From: Thalassospira lucentensis
Lineage (GTDB): Bacteria; Pseudomonadota; Alphaproteobacteria; Rhodospirillales; Thalassospiraceae
Length of the DNA: 64,000 nucleotides
Reading direction: 5' to 3'
Assembly: GCF_032921865.1 (NCBI RefSeq)
Contig: NZ_CP136684.1
Location: forward strand, 2,267,001 to 2,331,000
Part shown: one piece after another, positions 34,039 through 43,427 of the stretch
Layout of the letters: the number at the start of each line of letters is the position of its first letter
How positions within the stretch are numbered: position 1 is the first letter of the stretch
The notes under the pieces: generated by a model
Databases searched by the model: none
Told to the model about the DNA's origin: nothing
Seen by the model: only the letters and a program-made list of their open reading frames with translations
Position numbers and translations under genes: made by a program

Positions 34039-37000
34039 TCAGTTATTCCGGCTGGTAAGCTGTTTGGTGGTGACATCAACGCGGTGTGCCAGAACACGGA
34101 TCAACTGGACGGCAACCGCCTGGTCCTGTCGGACAAGGCCAAGGAACTCGTTTTTATCGAGCTTCAGGACGGTCATTTCCTCGACCGCGCGAATGGTTGC
34201 GGAGCGGGGGGCATCGACCAGAAGGGCGATTTCACCAATGACTTCCTTGGGTTCGACATCGCGAAGCTTGATGGTCTGGGCTTCCTCGGTCGTCAGCCAG
34301 ATTTCGCCCCGACCGGAAATCACGATATAGGCCGCATCCCCCGGATCACCCTGTTTGACCAATACCTCGCCACGTTTGAAGGTCAGGCGCGGGCTGGTAA
34401 AGGCCAGCAGCTTGATCACGCTCGGGTCAAGACCGGCAAACAGCGGAATGGTCCGAAGCAACCGGACTTCTTCCTCGATGCTGCCATCGCTTGTATCGGG
34501 TGCGGCTTCGGCGGCTTCTTCCTCGGCCTCTTCGGCGGTGGCGTCGTCGATTGCATGGCTTTGGCGTTTGACGATCTTGCCGTTCGCCATGTGCAGATAA
34601 GTCCCGAAACGCTGACTGTCGGTGTCATCGCCATCGACCCAGATCACGCTGCGATGTTCGGCCTGCCCGGTCAGCCAGGCGATGACCTGTTCGCGTGTTT
34701 CACGGTCAAGTGCCGAAAGGGCTTCGTCCACGACCATCAGGTCGGGATTTTTGATCAGGGCACGGACCAGCGCAATTTTCTGGCGCAGGCTTTGCGAAAC
34801 GCGGCTGCCACCGACACCGACCTGGCTTTCAAGGCCGAGGGCGACAAGCGCCTCGTAAAGGCCGCCTTCATGGGCGATTTCAAACAGTACTTCGCCGACG
34901 CGTTCTTCGGAATTTGCACGGCCATAGGCAAAACGACCGAACAGAAGGTTATCGATGACCGGGGCGGCAGCGGCATATTCATCGACCTTGAAGAAATCGA
35001 TCATTTCAGCGAGATCGTCGGGCAGATTGCCGTAGAATTTCGGTCGTGCTTTCAAAACCAGTTGGCGGAATTCGTCATCGATCACGCGCAAACGATGACG
35101 TGCCGGGGTCAGGTTCATGGCGACGTCAAGGAGCTTCAGCTTATCCTCGGCGCGCATATCCTTGATCGCGACCCCGTCGGTCCGTTTCAGCATGTTTTTG
35201 ACCTCGGGCAGTTCGTCGGCCGAGATAAAGCTGTAACGGTCAAAGAATTCATGTCCGGGCGGCAGGCCGGTAAACAGTTCGATCATCAGATCAAGCGTAT
35301 CGCGACCGATGCTGATCATGACTTCGTAAAGCCCGGTTTCGCGCAGGGTTTCCTGCATATAGGGATGTGACAGGAATGCCGTGCGTTCGAAATCGGATCG
35401 GGCCGGGGCACCAAAAAGAATGTTTACGCCGACCGGCGCGTTGTCGTTGTAAAGGTCAATGTCATAGGGCTCGACCAGATCAGACAGGCCGCGTTCCGCA
35501 AGAATTTCCTTCAGTTTCGGGCGTGCAACCAGAACGGCCTCGACCAGATCGGGGCGTTCCTTCGGATCAATGCGGCGTTGCAGACCGATGCGGTAAATGT
35601 CGCGATCAAGCTGAACGACTTCGAGCAGGCGCATCAGTTCGGCCTTCAATTCATCAATCGAATTGAAGCCGGGCCCGACATAGTCGATCCATTCCGCTGC
35701 CGGGTCATAGGGGATATTTCCCGAACGCTTGATTTCGTCGTACATCTCGTCGGTCAGACGCCATGGCAGATCGGCCGGGTCGGCAAGTTCGACATTATCG
35801 ACGAATTTCGGCAATGGCAGTTTCAGGTTTTCCGAGCCGTCATCGCCGTCATCTGATCGAGAGGCAAGGATCGGGCGATGTTTCAGCCCGTAAAACAGGT
35901 TGTCGGCGATGGTGCCATTAAACAGATAGGCATCATTGCCGATATAGGCCAGGCGTTGCCCCAGTGTCGATGCCGGAAGGTCTTCGGCATTGCGGTCATT
36001 AAACTGTATGCGGCCACCGGTCGGTGTCAGCAAGCGGGCGATCAGGCGGGCGAGTTGTGACTTTCCGCTATCGGCCGAGCCGGTTAGAAGGGCCGTCCCC
36101 GGCAGCGCCATGTTGAAGGACACATTTTCGACAACCCGGGTGCCGTCATCATCAACCCATGACAGGGCCGCGACATCCAGTGGTCCGGGCAGGTGTTCGG
36201 ATTTCGGCGCGATCAGTTCGTGTTCACGGCCAAGATCGGGCAGTTCAAACTGTTCATGAAGCTGTTCGTATTTGATCCGGGCATCGGCAAGGCGCTGATA
36301 ATAGGCCAGAAGCTCTTTCCAGGGGGCGGACATATCCTTGTAGGCGGCAAGGGCTGCGACCAGCGCACCGAAGCTGAGATCCCCCATGATCACCAGATAG
36401 CCACCGATGGAATAGAAGAAGAACGGCGTGATCTGGGCGATGAAGTTGTTCAGGAACTTGATAAAGAATTTGCGGAAATAGATTTCCTTGCGGATTTCAA
36501 AAATCCGGCCCATCCGCTGTGTGAAATGGGTAAGTTCGTATCCTTGGGTTTCGTGGGCGCGGATATCGGTCGCACCGGCGACGACTTCGCCGATATGTTC
36601 GGACATCCGGCGCACATTCTGCACGCGCTGTTTGCCAAGCTGGTTTACGCGGCGTTGCAGTTTCGGGATCAGGTAGCCCTGCAACGGATAAAACGAAATC
36701 GCGGCCAGACCCATCAACGGGTCCTGGATAAAGATAAAGGCCGTGATCGTGACCAGAATACCGCCCTGATACAGCGGCAGCGAAAATGCTTCGCCGAAGA
36801 AACCGCCAAGCGGTTCTGCTTCGGCGGTGATCATTGAAACGATTTCGCCCTGACTGGTTTTCCGGAAATGCGGCAACGGAAAACGCAGAACCCGTTCAAA
36901 CAGGGTATAGCGCAACCGGCGCAAAAGCCGTTCGGACATCACGCCGACATAGACGTTGATGAAATACTTGAACCCGCCATTTATGAAAACCAGCGCAAGG

Positions 37001-37218
37001 AAAATACCAGACAGGGTGAACAGGTATTCGATCTGGTTCAGTTCGATCCCGAGAACGTCATAAGGTTCGCCTGCGCCACCGATCGCCTCGTTGACGATCA
37101 GTTTCGGCAAATCCAGCGAGTAATACAGAAAAGGAAAGGAGATCATCGTGACCAGTGTCAGGATGATCTGCTGCATACTGCTGTGGCGCCAGATATAGGC
37201 AAAAACCGACTTCGGCAT
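34039..37218 (-). CDS. ABC-type transporter with enlarged, degenerate ATPase domain and C-terminal cyclic-nucleotide-binding domain
   Basis: A 1059-residue protein. Residues 1-320 are an ABC exporter-type membrane domain (about six helices). Walker A GSADSGKS is at about 380-387. The normal Q-loop region (IGNDAYLFNGTIADNLFYGL, about 426-445) has no Gln. About 300 extra residues (450-755) follow, containing two more NxLFG-type copies (VGVNILFG at about 596, IDNLLFG at about 755). A weak signature, GGSRVSQSLRQK, is at about 803-814, and Walker B LMVVDEALSAL at about 827-837. The switch His is replaced (VIWVDGDD). Residues 920-1045 are a cNMP-binding domain (FKRGEVLVKQGDPGDAAYIVISGRGEI, GEIALLVDAPRSATIRA). 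The cargo is unknown. Confidence 0.85.
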   Translation of the reverse strand: MPKSVFAYIWRHSSMQQIILTLVTMISFPFLYYSLDLPKLIVNEAIGGAGEPYDVLGIELNQIEYLFTLSGIFLALVFINGGFKYFINVYVGVMSERLLRRLRYTLFERVLRFPLPHFRKTSQGEIVSMITAEAEPLGGFFGEAFSLPLYQGGILVTITAFIFIQDPLMGLAAISFYPLQGYLIPKLQRRVNQLGKQRVQNVRRMSEHIGEVVAGATDIRAHETQGYELTHFTQRMGRIFEIRKEIYFRKFFIKFLNNFIAQITPFFFYSIGGYLVIMGDLSFGALVAALAAYKDMSAPWKELLAYYQRLADARIKYEQLHEQFELPDLGREHELIAPKSEHLPGPLDVAALSWVDDDGTRVVENVSFNMALPGTALLTGSADSGKSQLARLIARLLTPTGGRIQFNDRNAEDLPASTLGQRLAYIGNDAYLFNGTIADNLFYGLKHRPILASRSDDGDDGSENLKLPLPKFVDNVELADPADLPWRLTDEMYDEIKRSGNIPYDPAAEWIDYVGPGFNSIDELKAELMRLLEVVQLDRDIYRIGLQRRIDPKERPDLVEAVLVARPKLKEILAERGLSDLVEPYDIDLYNDNAPVGVNILFGAPARSDFERTAFLSHPYMQETLRETGLYEVMISIGRDTLDLMIELFTGLPPGHEFFDRYSFISADELPEVKNMLKRTDGVAIKDMRAEDKLKLLDVAMNLTPARHRLRVIDDEFRQLVLKARPKFYGNLPDDLAEMIDFFKVDEYAAAAPVIDNLLFGRFAYGRANSEERVGEVLFEIAHEGGLYEALVALGLESQVGVGGSRVSQSLRQKIALVRALIKNPDLMVVDEALSALDRETREQVIAWLTGQAEHRSVIWVDGDDTDSQRFGTYLHMANGKIVKRQSHAIDDATAEEAEEEAAEAAPDTSDGSIEEEVRLLRTIPLFAGLDPSVIKLLAFTSPRLTFKRGEVLVKQGDPGDAAYIVISGRGEIWLTTEEAQTIKLRDVEPKEVIGEIALLVDAPRSATIRAVEEMTVLKLDKNEFLGLVRQDQAVAVQLIRVLAHRVDVTTKQLTSRNN

Positions 37219-37305
37219 TCACGGGTCCCATATTTTTGTCGGAACGCGCGTTATCGCATGTTCCTATTGCTCGTTTGGCGCAAAATGTACCCGGCCTGTA
37301 AGGCG

Positions 37306-38085
37306 TTAGCCAAGCTCGAAACTTTGACCGGGCTCGATAAATCCGCAGAAGCCGTCAGAAACCGCATCGGGCCTTGGATAGGCCTGATAGTGATAGAGCC
37401 ACATTTTGGCTTTGATATCGGCGGGCAGGGTCACAAGTTGTTCGTAATGTGCATGAACGCCGGAATGGCGGGGGCCAAGTTCGCAATCCTGAAAGATGAT
37501 ATCTGCTTTTTGGTACAACGGCATATGGGCATCTGGATTGAAAATCGCATCTGTCGTCAGGAAAAAGCTTTGTTTTTTTCCATGTCCGAAAAGCGCATAG
37601 GACAGCATGGTGTTTTGCGCGGTAACGACATGTTCAACCGGGATCACATCGAAATGCACACCCTGCCAGTCAAATCCCGTGGCGGGGCTGAGTTCCTTGA
37701 TGTCGAAATAGGATGACAGGCTGCTATTGCCCGTATCACTGATTTGCAGGCCGCCGCGCAGGCTGTGTTCCCAAAGCGGTTCGATCAGATCGTGAACCGC
37801 AAGCAGTTTGACCCGGTGGCCTTCGAAAATGAAATAATTGGCAAGCGCCATCCATTCGAGACCGCCAATATGGTCCGAATGCAGGTGGCTGATATAGACA
37901 GCATCAAAGTCATTGGGCATATGACCCAGATTGCGCAACGAGTGCCGCGCATCTGAACCGCAGTCAATCAACATGCGCGCCGGTTGGTCACTGCCGGGCT
38001 GAACTGCTTCCAGAACCATGTTGCTCTGGAAATTGTCAGCCGCCATGCAGAACGCCGAACCTGTCCCCGCAAAAGTAAGCTTCAT
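37306..38085 (-). CDS. MBL-fold hydrolase, ribonuclease Z-like
   Basis: A 259-residue metallo-beta-lactamase-fold protein. The metal motif HLHSDHIGGL is at about 67-76, with further ligands expected in VEHVVTAQN and FLTTDAIF, and a late His in LYHYQAY. It resembles the RNase Z/arylsulfatase-like subgroup but is shorter than tRNase Z and lacks its exosite arm, so a true tRNA 3'-processing role is doubtful. ATG 38085 has gggag and gggga upstream. It stands alone between the sodium channel and the ABC/cNMP protein. Confidence 0.85.
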   Translation of the reverse strand: MKLTFAGTGSAFCMAADNFQSNMVLEAVQPGSDQPARMLIDCGSDARHSLRNLGHMPNDFDAVYISHLHSDHIGGLEWMALANYFIFEGHRVKLLAVHDLIEPLWEHSLRGGLQISDTGNSSLSSYFDIKELSPATGFDWQGVHFDVIPVEHVVTAQNTMLSYALFGHGKKQSFFLTTDAIFNPDAHMPLYQKADIIFQDCELGPRHSGVHAHYEQLVTLPADIKAKMWLYHYQAYPRPDAVSDGFCGFIEPGQSFELG

Positions 38086-38218
38086 TCCCCGATCTCCCGA
38101 CATTTTGCCGAAAGATTAGACGAGGTTTGGGGCAAAGAACCACCCCCTTTGATAGAGAAATGCTAATTTTCCCGATAAAAGCCGCGGGATGACCCGTCGT
38201 TCAGCAAGATATTATGCG

Positions 38219-39034
38219 CTATTCGCCGGGTTGGCGAACCGTGTCGACGTCTTTTTTGCCATCGGCAAGCCGGGTGACTTCGGCGCGCAATTCCCGCAGT
38301 TCTGCAAGGATTTCATGGTGATCAAGACCAAGTTCGCTGCGAGTCTGCGTTTCTTCGACGTCAACATGGGTCGCCATCGCATCGACGACAATGGCGATGA
38401 ACAGGTTGAGGACGGCAAAAGTCGTAACCAGGATGAAAGGCACAAAAAACATCCACGCCAGTGGATAGATTTCCATAACCGGGCGGACGATTCCCATTGA
38501 CCAGCTTTCCAGCGTCATGATCTGGAACAGGGAATAAAGCGATGCGCCGATTGTGCCAAACCAGTCGGGGAAACCCGATCCGAACAGCTTGGTTGCCATG
38601 ACGGACGAAACGTAAAATACCAGCGACAGCAGGGTCAGAACCGAAACCATGCCGGGGATGGCTTTCATCAGGGCTTCGACGACCTTGCGCATCGACGATA
38701 CGGTCGAGATCAGGCGGAAGGCACGCAGGATGCGAAGCGCACGCAGGACCGATACACCCTGTCCCATCGGCAGCAGGGTGATGGCAACAATCGTGAAATC
38801 AAAGATGTTCCATGAACGCCTGAAAAAGCCCAGTCGATATACGACAAGTTTCATCAGAAGTTCGACAACGAAAATCGCAACCGCGATCTGATCAAGCAGA
38901 TGCAGGATCGATCCGGCGGCATTCATAACAGTCGGGGATGTTTCAAGTCCGAGAATGACGGCATTGATCGCAATCACGGCCGTGATGAAATTCTGGAACT
39001 TTGAAGATTCGACAATCCGGCGCAGCTTTTCCAT
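38219..39034 (-). CDS. Bacterial voltage-gated sodium channel (NaChBac/BacNav family)
   Basis: A 271-residue six-helix channel subunit that would form a tetramer. The S4 voltage sensor carries Arg98, 101, 104 and 107, one every three residues (VLRALRILRAFRL). The selectivity filter reads TLESWSM (about 174-180), the canonical BacNav sodium filter with Glu176. The S6 helix ends in NLFIAIVVDAM, and a charged C-terminal helix with heptads (HHEILAELRELRAEVTRLAD) follows, as in the family's tetramer coiled coil. It would admit Na+ on depolarisation, plausibly linked to motility or pH/osmotic response in a marine cell. Confidence 0.94.
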   Translation of the reverse strand: MEKLRRIVESSKFQNFITAVIAINAVILGLETSPTVMNAAGSILHLLDQIAVAIFVVELLMKLVVYRLGFFRRSWNIFDFTIVAITLLPMGQGVSVLRALRILRAFRLISTVSSMRKVVEALMKAIPGMVSVLTLLSLVFYVSSVMATKLFGSGFPDWFGTIGASLYSLFQIMTLESWSMGIVRPVMEIYPLAWMFFVPFILVTTFAVLNLFIAIVVDAMATHVDVEETQTRSELGLDHHEILAELRELRAEVTRLADGKKDVDTVRQPGE

Positions 39035-39122
39035 TAGGCCCTCCCGGCGGGTGCCGGTTCAAAAGGCGCAGCGACCGGGGTTTTCACCGACGGGCGGGAC
39101 AGCGCCGGAAAGAAAACACAAA

Positions 39123-39159
39123 CAGGGCGCAGGTCAGACGTGCTGATGACTGCGCCCTG
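39123..39159 (-). terminator. Terminator of accA
   Basis: CAGGGCGCAG at 39123-39132 pairs with CTGCGCCCTG at 39150-39159. On the minus strand the stem is followed by TTTGTGTTTTC. Confidence 0.8.
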
Positions 39160-39164
39160 CGAAA

Positions 39165-40121
39165 TCAGTTCAGGCCGTGACGGCCCATATCGAGGAATTT
39201 GTCACGACGACGTGCCTTCAGCACACCGCCTTCGACATTGTCCATCGATTCAAGTGCCTTGATGATGGCATCGCCAACGCGTTTGCAGGCATCAACGGGT
39301 GAACGCTGTGCGCCGCCAAGCGGTTCAGTGATGATTTCATCAATGACGCCAAGCTGGTGCAGATCCTGTGCCGTCAGGCGCAGTGCATCAGCAGCGGTTT
39401 TGGCTTCGTCACCCGAACGCCACAGGATCGAGGCGCAGCCTTCCGGCGAAATGACGGAATAGATCGAATTTTCAAGCATCATGACGGTGTTGGCAACGGC
39501 AAGTGCAATCGCACCACCAGAACCACCTTCGCCGATGATGATCGAAATCAGCGGAACCTTGATATCAAGGCAGGCTTCGATTGAACGTGCGATGGCTTCG
39601 GACTGGCCACGTGCCTCGGCGTCGGCACCCGGGAAGGCACCGGCGGTATCCACCAGCGTCACAACCGGAATGCCGAAACGTTCGGCCATCCGCATCAGGC
39701 GGATCGACTTGCGATAGCCTTCGGGCTTGGCCATGCCGAAATTGTGTTTCACACGCGATTCAGTATCGCGGCCTTTTTCGTGGCCGATCACCATGACAGT
39801 GCGACCCTGCAGGCGCGCAAGACCACCAATGATGGCCTCGTCTTCGCCAAACAGGCGGTCGCCGGCAAGCGGGGTGAAACCCTCGAACAGGTGGGCGACA
39901 TAGTCGGTGAAATGCGGCCGGTCGGGATGACGAGCGACCTGCGTTTTCTGCCACGGGGTCAGCTTGCCATAGGTGCTTTGCAGCAGCTTGGTCAGCTTGT
40001 CCTGCAGGCGCGCAACCTCGTCGGCGATGTTGACTTCATCATTGCCGGTCAGGTGGCGCAATTCTTCGATCTTGCCTTCGAGTTCGGCGATCGGCTTTTC
40101 AAAATCCAGAAAGTTATGCAT
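39165..40121 (-). CDS. accA: Acetyl-CoA carboxylase carboxyltransferase subunit alpha
   Basis: A 318-residue AccA, the usual length. It starts with the characteristic [21 protein letters not shown], which fixes ATG 40121 over a start 51 bases upstream. The coenzyme-A-binding core is intact: [15 protein letters not shown] [40 protein letters not shown] and [22 protein letters not shown]. Together with AccD it transfers the carboxyl group from carboxybiotin to acetyl-CoA for fatty acid synthesis in the cytosol. Confidence 0.97.
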   Translation of the reverse strand: MHNFLDFEKPIAELEGKIEELRHLTGNDEVNIADEVARLQDKLTKLLQSTYGKLTPWQKTQVARHPDRPHFTDYVAHLFEGFTPLAGDRLFGEDEAIIGGLARLQGRTVMVIGHEKGRDTESRVKHNFGMAKPEGYRKSIRLMRMAERFGIPVVTLVDTAGAFPGADAEARGQSEAIARSIEACLDIKVPLISIIIGEGGSGGAIALAVANTVMMLENSIYSVISPEGCASILWRSGDEAKTAADALRLTAQDLHQLGVIDEIITEPLGGAQRSPVDACKRVGDAIIKALESMDNVEGGVLKARRRDKFLDMGRHGLN

Positions 40122-40279
40122 CAGGGCATCATATCCGGCTGGGAAACAATGAGGCGGAACATAGTAGATCAACCCGTCACGTCAAGGGTTGAGGTCCGAT
40201 ACGCATATAAATTCCATCGATACAGGGGTTATATCGTATATTTCATCCTGCACAGTGATAGTTTTGCATATGGAAATCC

Positions 40280-40783
40280 ATGACATCCAGTATCGAGATC
40301 ACATCGCCCCGCGATCCCGCCCTTGTTCCGTTCGACCGGCTTGTTGAAATCCTGCTGGCCGCCTTTGCCTTTCAGGACGATATCGTCGATCCGCCAAGTT
40401 CGGCGAAATCGGTCAATATTGCCGAACTTCAATGGCGGTTTGCCCGTGATACGCTGTTTCTGGCGCATGATTCCGCAGGCCGTGTTATCGGTCAGGTCTG
40501 GGTCGAGGATGTCGGTAAGGACGCCTATCTTTATAAATTGTCGGTCGATCCGTCCATTCAGGGCGGTGGCATCGGCAAGGCACTGGTCGAGGCCGCCTGC
40601 GCCCATGCCGAAAGTGCGGGCAAGGAAAACATGCGACTTCATGTTCGGGTCGAACTGACCGGCAATATTGCCTTTTTCAAATCGCGCGGTTTTGAAATCG
40701 CCGGTGAAGGCGTTCATGATGGATATGATCGCACGACATTCTGGAAAATGGCGCGGCCCTTACGGCTGGCAAAAACGGCCTGA
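40280..40783 (+). CDS. GNAT family N-acetyltransferase
   Basis: A 167-residue GNAT protein with the acetyl-CoA-binding motif A, YKLSVDPSIQGGGIGKALVEAACAHAESAGKENMRLHV (Q-x-x-G-x-G/A), and NIAFFKSRGFEIAGEG before the end. It is divergent from accA. An AT-rich near-palindrome (ATACGCATATAA at 40199-40210 versus TTATATCGTAT at 40229-40239) lies between them. The start has only a weak ribosome site. The acceptor substrate is unknown. Confidence 0.85.
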   Translation: MTSSIEITSPRDPALVPFDRLVEILLAAFAFQDDIVDPPSSAKSVNIAELQWRFARDTLFLAHDSAGRVIGQVWVEDVGKDAYLYKLSVDPSIQGGGIGKALVEAACAHAESAGKENMRLHVRVELTGNIAFFKSRGFEIAGEGVHDGYDRTTFWKMARPLRLAKTA

Positions 40784-40795
40784 TCACACCGGTAA

Positions 40796-41161
40796 TCAGG
40801 CGACGTCGGTTTCCGGTTTGATTGCATAATAAGGCACGTGGCTTTCGCCCCAATCCTTTAGCGCAAGGATGATCTGGCGAAGCGTTTCGCCCTTTGCGGT
40901 CATGCTGTATTCCACGCGTGGCGGGACTTCGGCATAGACTTCGCGATGGATCAGGCCGTCGGCCTCCAGCTCGCGCAGTTGGCGGGTCAGCATGCGTTGT
41001 GTGACACCGGGCATCAGACGGTGCAATTCATTGAACCGCTTGGTGCCGTCGAGCAGGTGAAACAGGACGACACCCTTCCACTTGCCACCAATCACATCAA
41101 GCGTGCCTTCGACCGGGCAGCCGGGGCTGCGATTCGGTGGGCAATTGAATGTCGTTGCCAT
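40796..41161 (-). CDS. HxlR family regulator (beside zinc-type oxidoreductase)
   Basis: A 121-residue winged-helix regulator of standard HxlR length. It has CPVEGTLDVIGGKWKGVVLFHLLDGTKRFNELHRLMPGVTQRMLTRQLRELEADGLIHRE and VEYSMTAKGETLRQIILALKDWG. Cys near the N-terminus (FNCPPN and GCPVE) could sense reactive species, as in YodB-like members. It diverges from the oxidoreductase at 41308, and a perfect 9-bp inverted repeat lies in between. It is probably a repressor of that gene and of itself. Confidence 0.9.
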   Translation of the reverse strand: MATTFNCPPNRSPGCPVEGTLDVIGGKWKGVVLFHLLDGTKRFNELHRLMPGVTQRMLTRQLRELEADGLIHREVYAEVPPRVEYSMTAKGETLRQIILALKDWGESHVPYYAIKPETDVA

Positions 41162-41190
41162 TCATTTATTCCTTAAAATCCGCAGAAAAC

Positions 41191-41220
41191 GCCAATAGTA
41201 TACAAATTGTCACTATTGGC
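41191..41220. promoter_or_regulatory. Inverted repeat between HxlR regulator and oxidoreductase
   Basis: GCCAATAGT at 41191-41199 and ACTATTGGC at 41212-41220 are perfect arms around ATACAAATTGTC. The inner part (GTATACAAATTGTCAC) is itself roughly dyad-symmetric. It starts 30 bases before the regulator gene and is the probable HxlR operator. Confidence 0.7.
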
Positions 41221-41307
41221 ATGAATTGTGCGTACTTACGTTTATCGATATTATGCGTTAGGTCTTGGGCATTCGCAAATCAAACCTTTTCACAAAGGAT
41301 GCCGACA

Positions 41308-42330
41308 ATGAAAGCTATCGGACTTTATAAAGCCGCCCCTGTCGAGACAGACGGGTTGTTTAGTGAAATTGATATGGAAGTTCCAAAGGCAGAAGGCCGG
41401 GATATTCTGGTTCGGGTCAAAGGTGTTGCCGTCAACCCGGTTGATTTCAAGGTACGCCGTGGCAAGGTGGATGACGGCAATTTCAAAATCCTTGGCTGGG
41501 ACGCGGCCGGTGTCGTTGAGGCCGTTGGCGCGGATGTCACCCTGTTTCGCCCGGGCGACGAGGTCTGGTATGCCGGGGATGTTACCCGGTCGGGCAGCAA
41601 TACCCAGTTTCAGCTTGTCGATGAACGCATCGTTGCATCAAAACCCAAGTCGCTTGGTTTTGCTGATGCGGCGGCATTGCCATTGACTGCGATTACGGCA
41701 TGGGAAGCCCTGTTTGACCGTATGATGATTGATCGCAATGCCAAGGATGCCAATGCGGGCAAGACACTTCTGGTGATTGGCGGTGCAGGCGGGGTTGGCT
41801 CGATCGCGATTCAGCTTGGCAAACTGGCTGGTTTGACCGTTATCGCGACCGCATCGCGCCCGGAAACCATCGACTGGGTCAAAGATCTTGGTGCGGATCA
41901 GGTGATCAATCATCGCAATCCGTTGAATGACGAGCTGAAGGCAATTGGCTTTACCCATGTCGATTACATTCTGTGCACGTCGGAAACCGATCAGTATTTC
42001 GATGTCATGGCCGAAATCATCACCCCGCAAGGCCGGATCGCGACGATTACCGAAGCCAAGGAAAACCATAATGTCGATCTGCTGAAGGCAAAATCGGCCA
42101 GCTTTTCCTACGAATTCATGTTTACCCGTTCGATGTTCCAGACCCCGGACATGATCGAGCAGCACAAGCTGCTGTCGATCGTTGCTGATCTGATTGATGC
42201 CGGAACCGTTAAAAATACTGCCAATGAAAGCTTTGGGGCCTTAACACCCGAAAGCCTGCGCAAGGCGCATGCGTTGCTGGAATCCGGCAAGGCGATTGGC
42301 AAGATCACGTTTGACGGTTTGGGCGCATAA
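41308..42330 (+). CDS. Zinc-type alcohol dehydrogenase / quinone oxidoreductase family protein
   Basis: A 340-residue medium-chain dehydrogenase/reductase of the ZADH/quinone-oxidoreductase subgroup. It has the GroES-like start (VKGVAVNPVDFKVRRG, LGWDAAGVVEAVG) and the nucleotide site LLVIGGAGGVGSIAIQLGKLAG at about 153-174. No structural-zinc Cys cluster is seen, in line with NADPH-dependent quinone/enone reductases. ATG 41308 is preceded by aaagga at good spacing. It is paired with an HxlR regulator, so detoxification of quinones or reactive carbonyls is likely. Confidence 0.9.
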   Translation: MKAIGLYKAAPVETDGLFSEIDMEVPKAEGRDILVRVKGVAVNPVDFKVRRGKVDDGNFKILGWDAAGVVEAVGADVTLFRPGDEVWYAGDVTRSGSNTQFQLVDERIVASKPKSLGFADAAALPLTAITAWEALFDRMMIDRNAKDANAGKTLLVIGGAGGVGSIAIQLGKLAGLTVIATASRPETIDWVKDLGADQVINHRNPLNDELKAIGFTHVDYILCTSETDQYFDVMAEIITPQGRIATITEAKENHNVDLLKAKSASFSYEFMFTRSMFQTPDMIEQHKLLSIVADLIDAGTVKNTANESFGALTPESLRKAHALLESGKAIGKITFDGLGA

Positions 42331-42421
42331 CGGCCACGGTCCTGTTGATCAAACAAACGAAGGCCGCCCTGCTTGAATGCGGGGTGGCCTTTTTCATGTG
42401 CCTTGTGACCTGTTTTGATGG

Positions 42422-43327
42422 CTATTGGTTCTGTTTTACCAATGTGATCAGTCTGTCACGCAGCCAACGGTGCATGGGGTGGGTGGTGGTCCGGTCATGC
42501 CAGACCATTGCCATGTCAAACCCGGTTACCGGTAAGGGTGGTGCAAATTGCTGCAGTCGGTCTTCCCGGTTCAGGGCAAGGCGACCGGGAACAAGTGCGA
42601 TCATGTTGCTGTGTGCGACAATTTCCGGGACAACCAGAAAACCGGGGGCGGAAAGCATAACCCGTCGTGTTTGCCCCAATGCGCTGAGGGCTTCGTCGGC
42701 AGGCCCATAAAAGCCGCCGCCCCGGGGCGACACGATCACATGATCGAGTTGGCAGAATGTCTCAATATCAAGACCATTACTAATGGCGGGATGGTCGAGC
42801 CGGGCAATCGTGACATATTCCTCGCGATAGATTTTGCGCATGCGCAGGGTTTCCGGGGCTGTTTCCGGCGTGGTCAGGGCAAGACCGACATCCCCGCGGA
42901 TCATCTGTGTTTCGAGGTTTGCCGTATCAATCGTGCGCCATGCCACCCGGATGCCCGGTGCCTCGACGCGCAGAACATCAAGCAGCGGCATCAGCACCGA
43001 ATACTGGACATAGTCACTGGCGGCAATGGCGATGGTTGCCGTGATGGATGATGGATCAAACCGGCTGTTTTGCAGTAGGACCTGACGGACGCCTTCAAGG
43101 GCGGCATGCAGGGGTTCCTGTAATTCAAGCGCGTGTTCGGTCGGGATCATGCCGCGCTGGGAGGGTAGCAATAACGGATCGCCCAGTTGATCACGCAGAC
43201 GGGTCAACCGCGTTGAGAGGGCCGGTTGGCTGATGCCAAGGCGCTGGGCCGCGCGTGTCACATTGCGTTCGACAAGCAGCGTATCAAGGGTGACCAGAAG
43301 ATTGAGATCAAGCTTGTTGATATCCAT
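42422..43327 (-). CDS. LysR family regulator
   Basis: A 301-residue LTTR with an N-terminal helix-turn-helix (LDLNLLVTLDTLLVERNVTRAAQRLGISQPALSTRLTRLRDQLGDPLL) and a substrate-binding domain of the NodD/LinR-like subgroup (ASDYVQYSVLMPLLDVLR..., DVGLALTTP). ATG 43327 fits the family start; the upstream extension is not homologous-looking. It is divergent from a quinone reductase, with a TGCC-N-GGCA repeat between them. It probably activates that gene in response to an aromatic or quinone inducer. Confidence 0.9.
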   Translation of the reverse strand: MDINKLDLNLLVTLDTLLVERNVTRAAQRLGISQPALSTRLTRLRDQLGDPLLLPSQRGMIPTEHALELQEPLHAALEGVRQVLLQNSRFDPSSITATIAIAASDYVQYSVLMPLLDVLRVEAPGIRVAWRTIDTANLETQMIRGDVGLALTTPETAPETLRMRKIYREEYVTIARLDHPAISNGLDIETFCQLDHVIVSPRGGGFYGPADEALSALGQTRRVMLSAPGFLVVPEIVAHSNMIALVPGRLALNREDRLQQFAPPLPVTGFDMAMVWHDRTTTHPMHRWLRDRLITLVKQNQ

Positions 43328-43373
43328 TTTATTTATACCAAAACAAAAATTTTTGAATTTCAAAGATACCACA

Positions 43374-43395
43374 TGCCGGGTCCATGATCAGGCAT
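43374..43395. promoter_or_regulatory. Candidate LysR box between LysR gene and quinone reductase
   Basis: ATGCC and GGCAT form a 5-bp inverted repeat with a 13-base spacer (ATGCCGGGTCC...GGCAT), 33 bases before the quinone reductase start. Spacing and place suit a LysR binding site, but the repeat is short. Confidence 0.4.
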
Positions 43396-43427
43396 CGAAC
43401 ATGATCCACAGGAAAAGGACCGGTATC

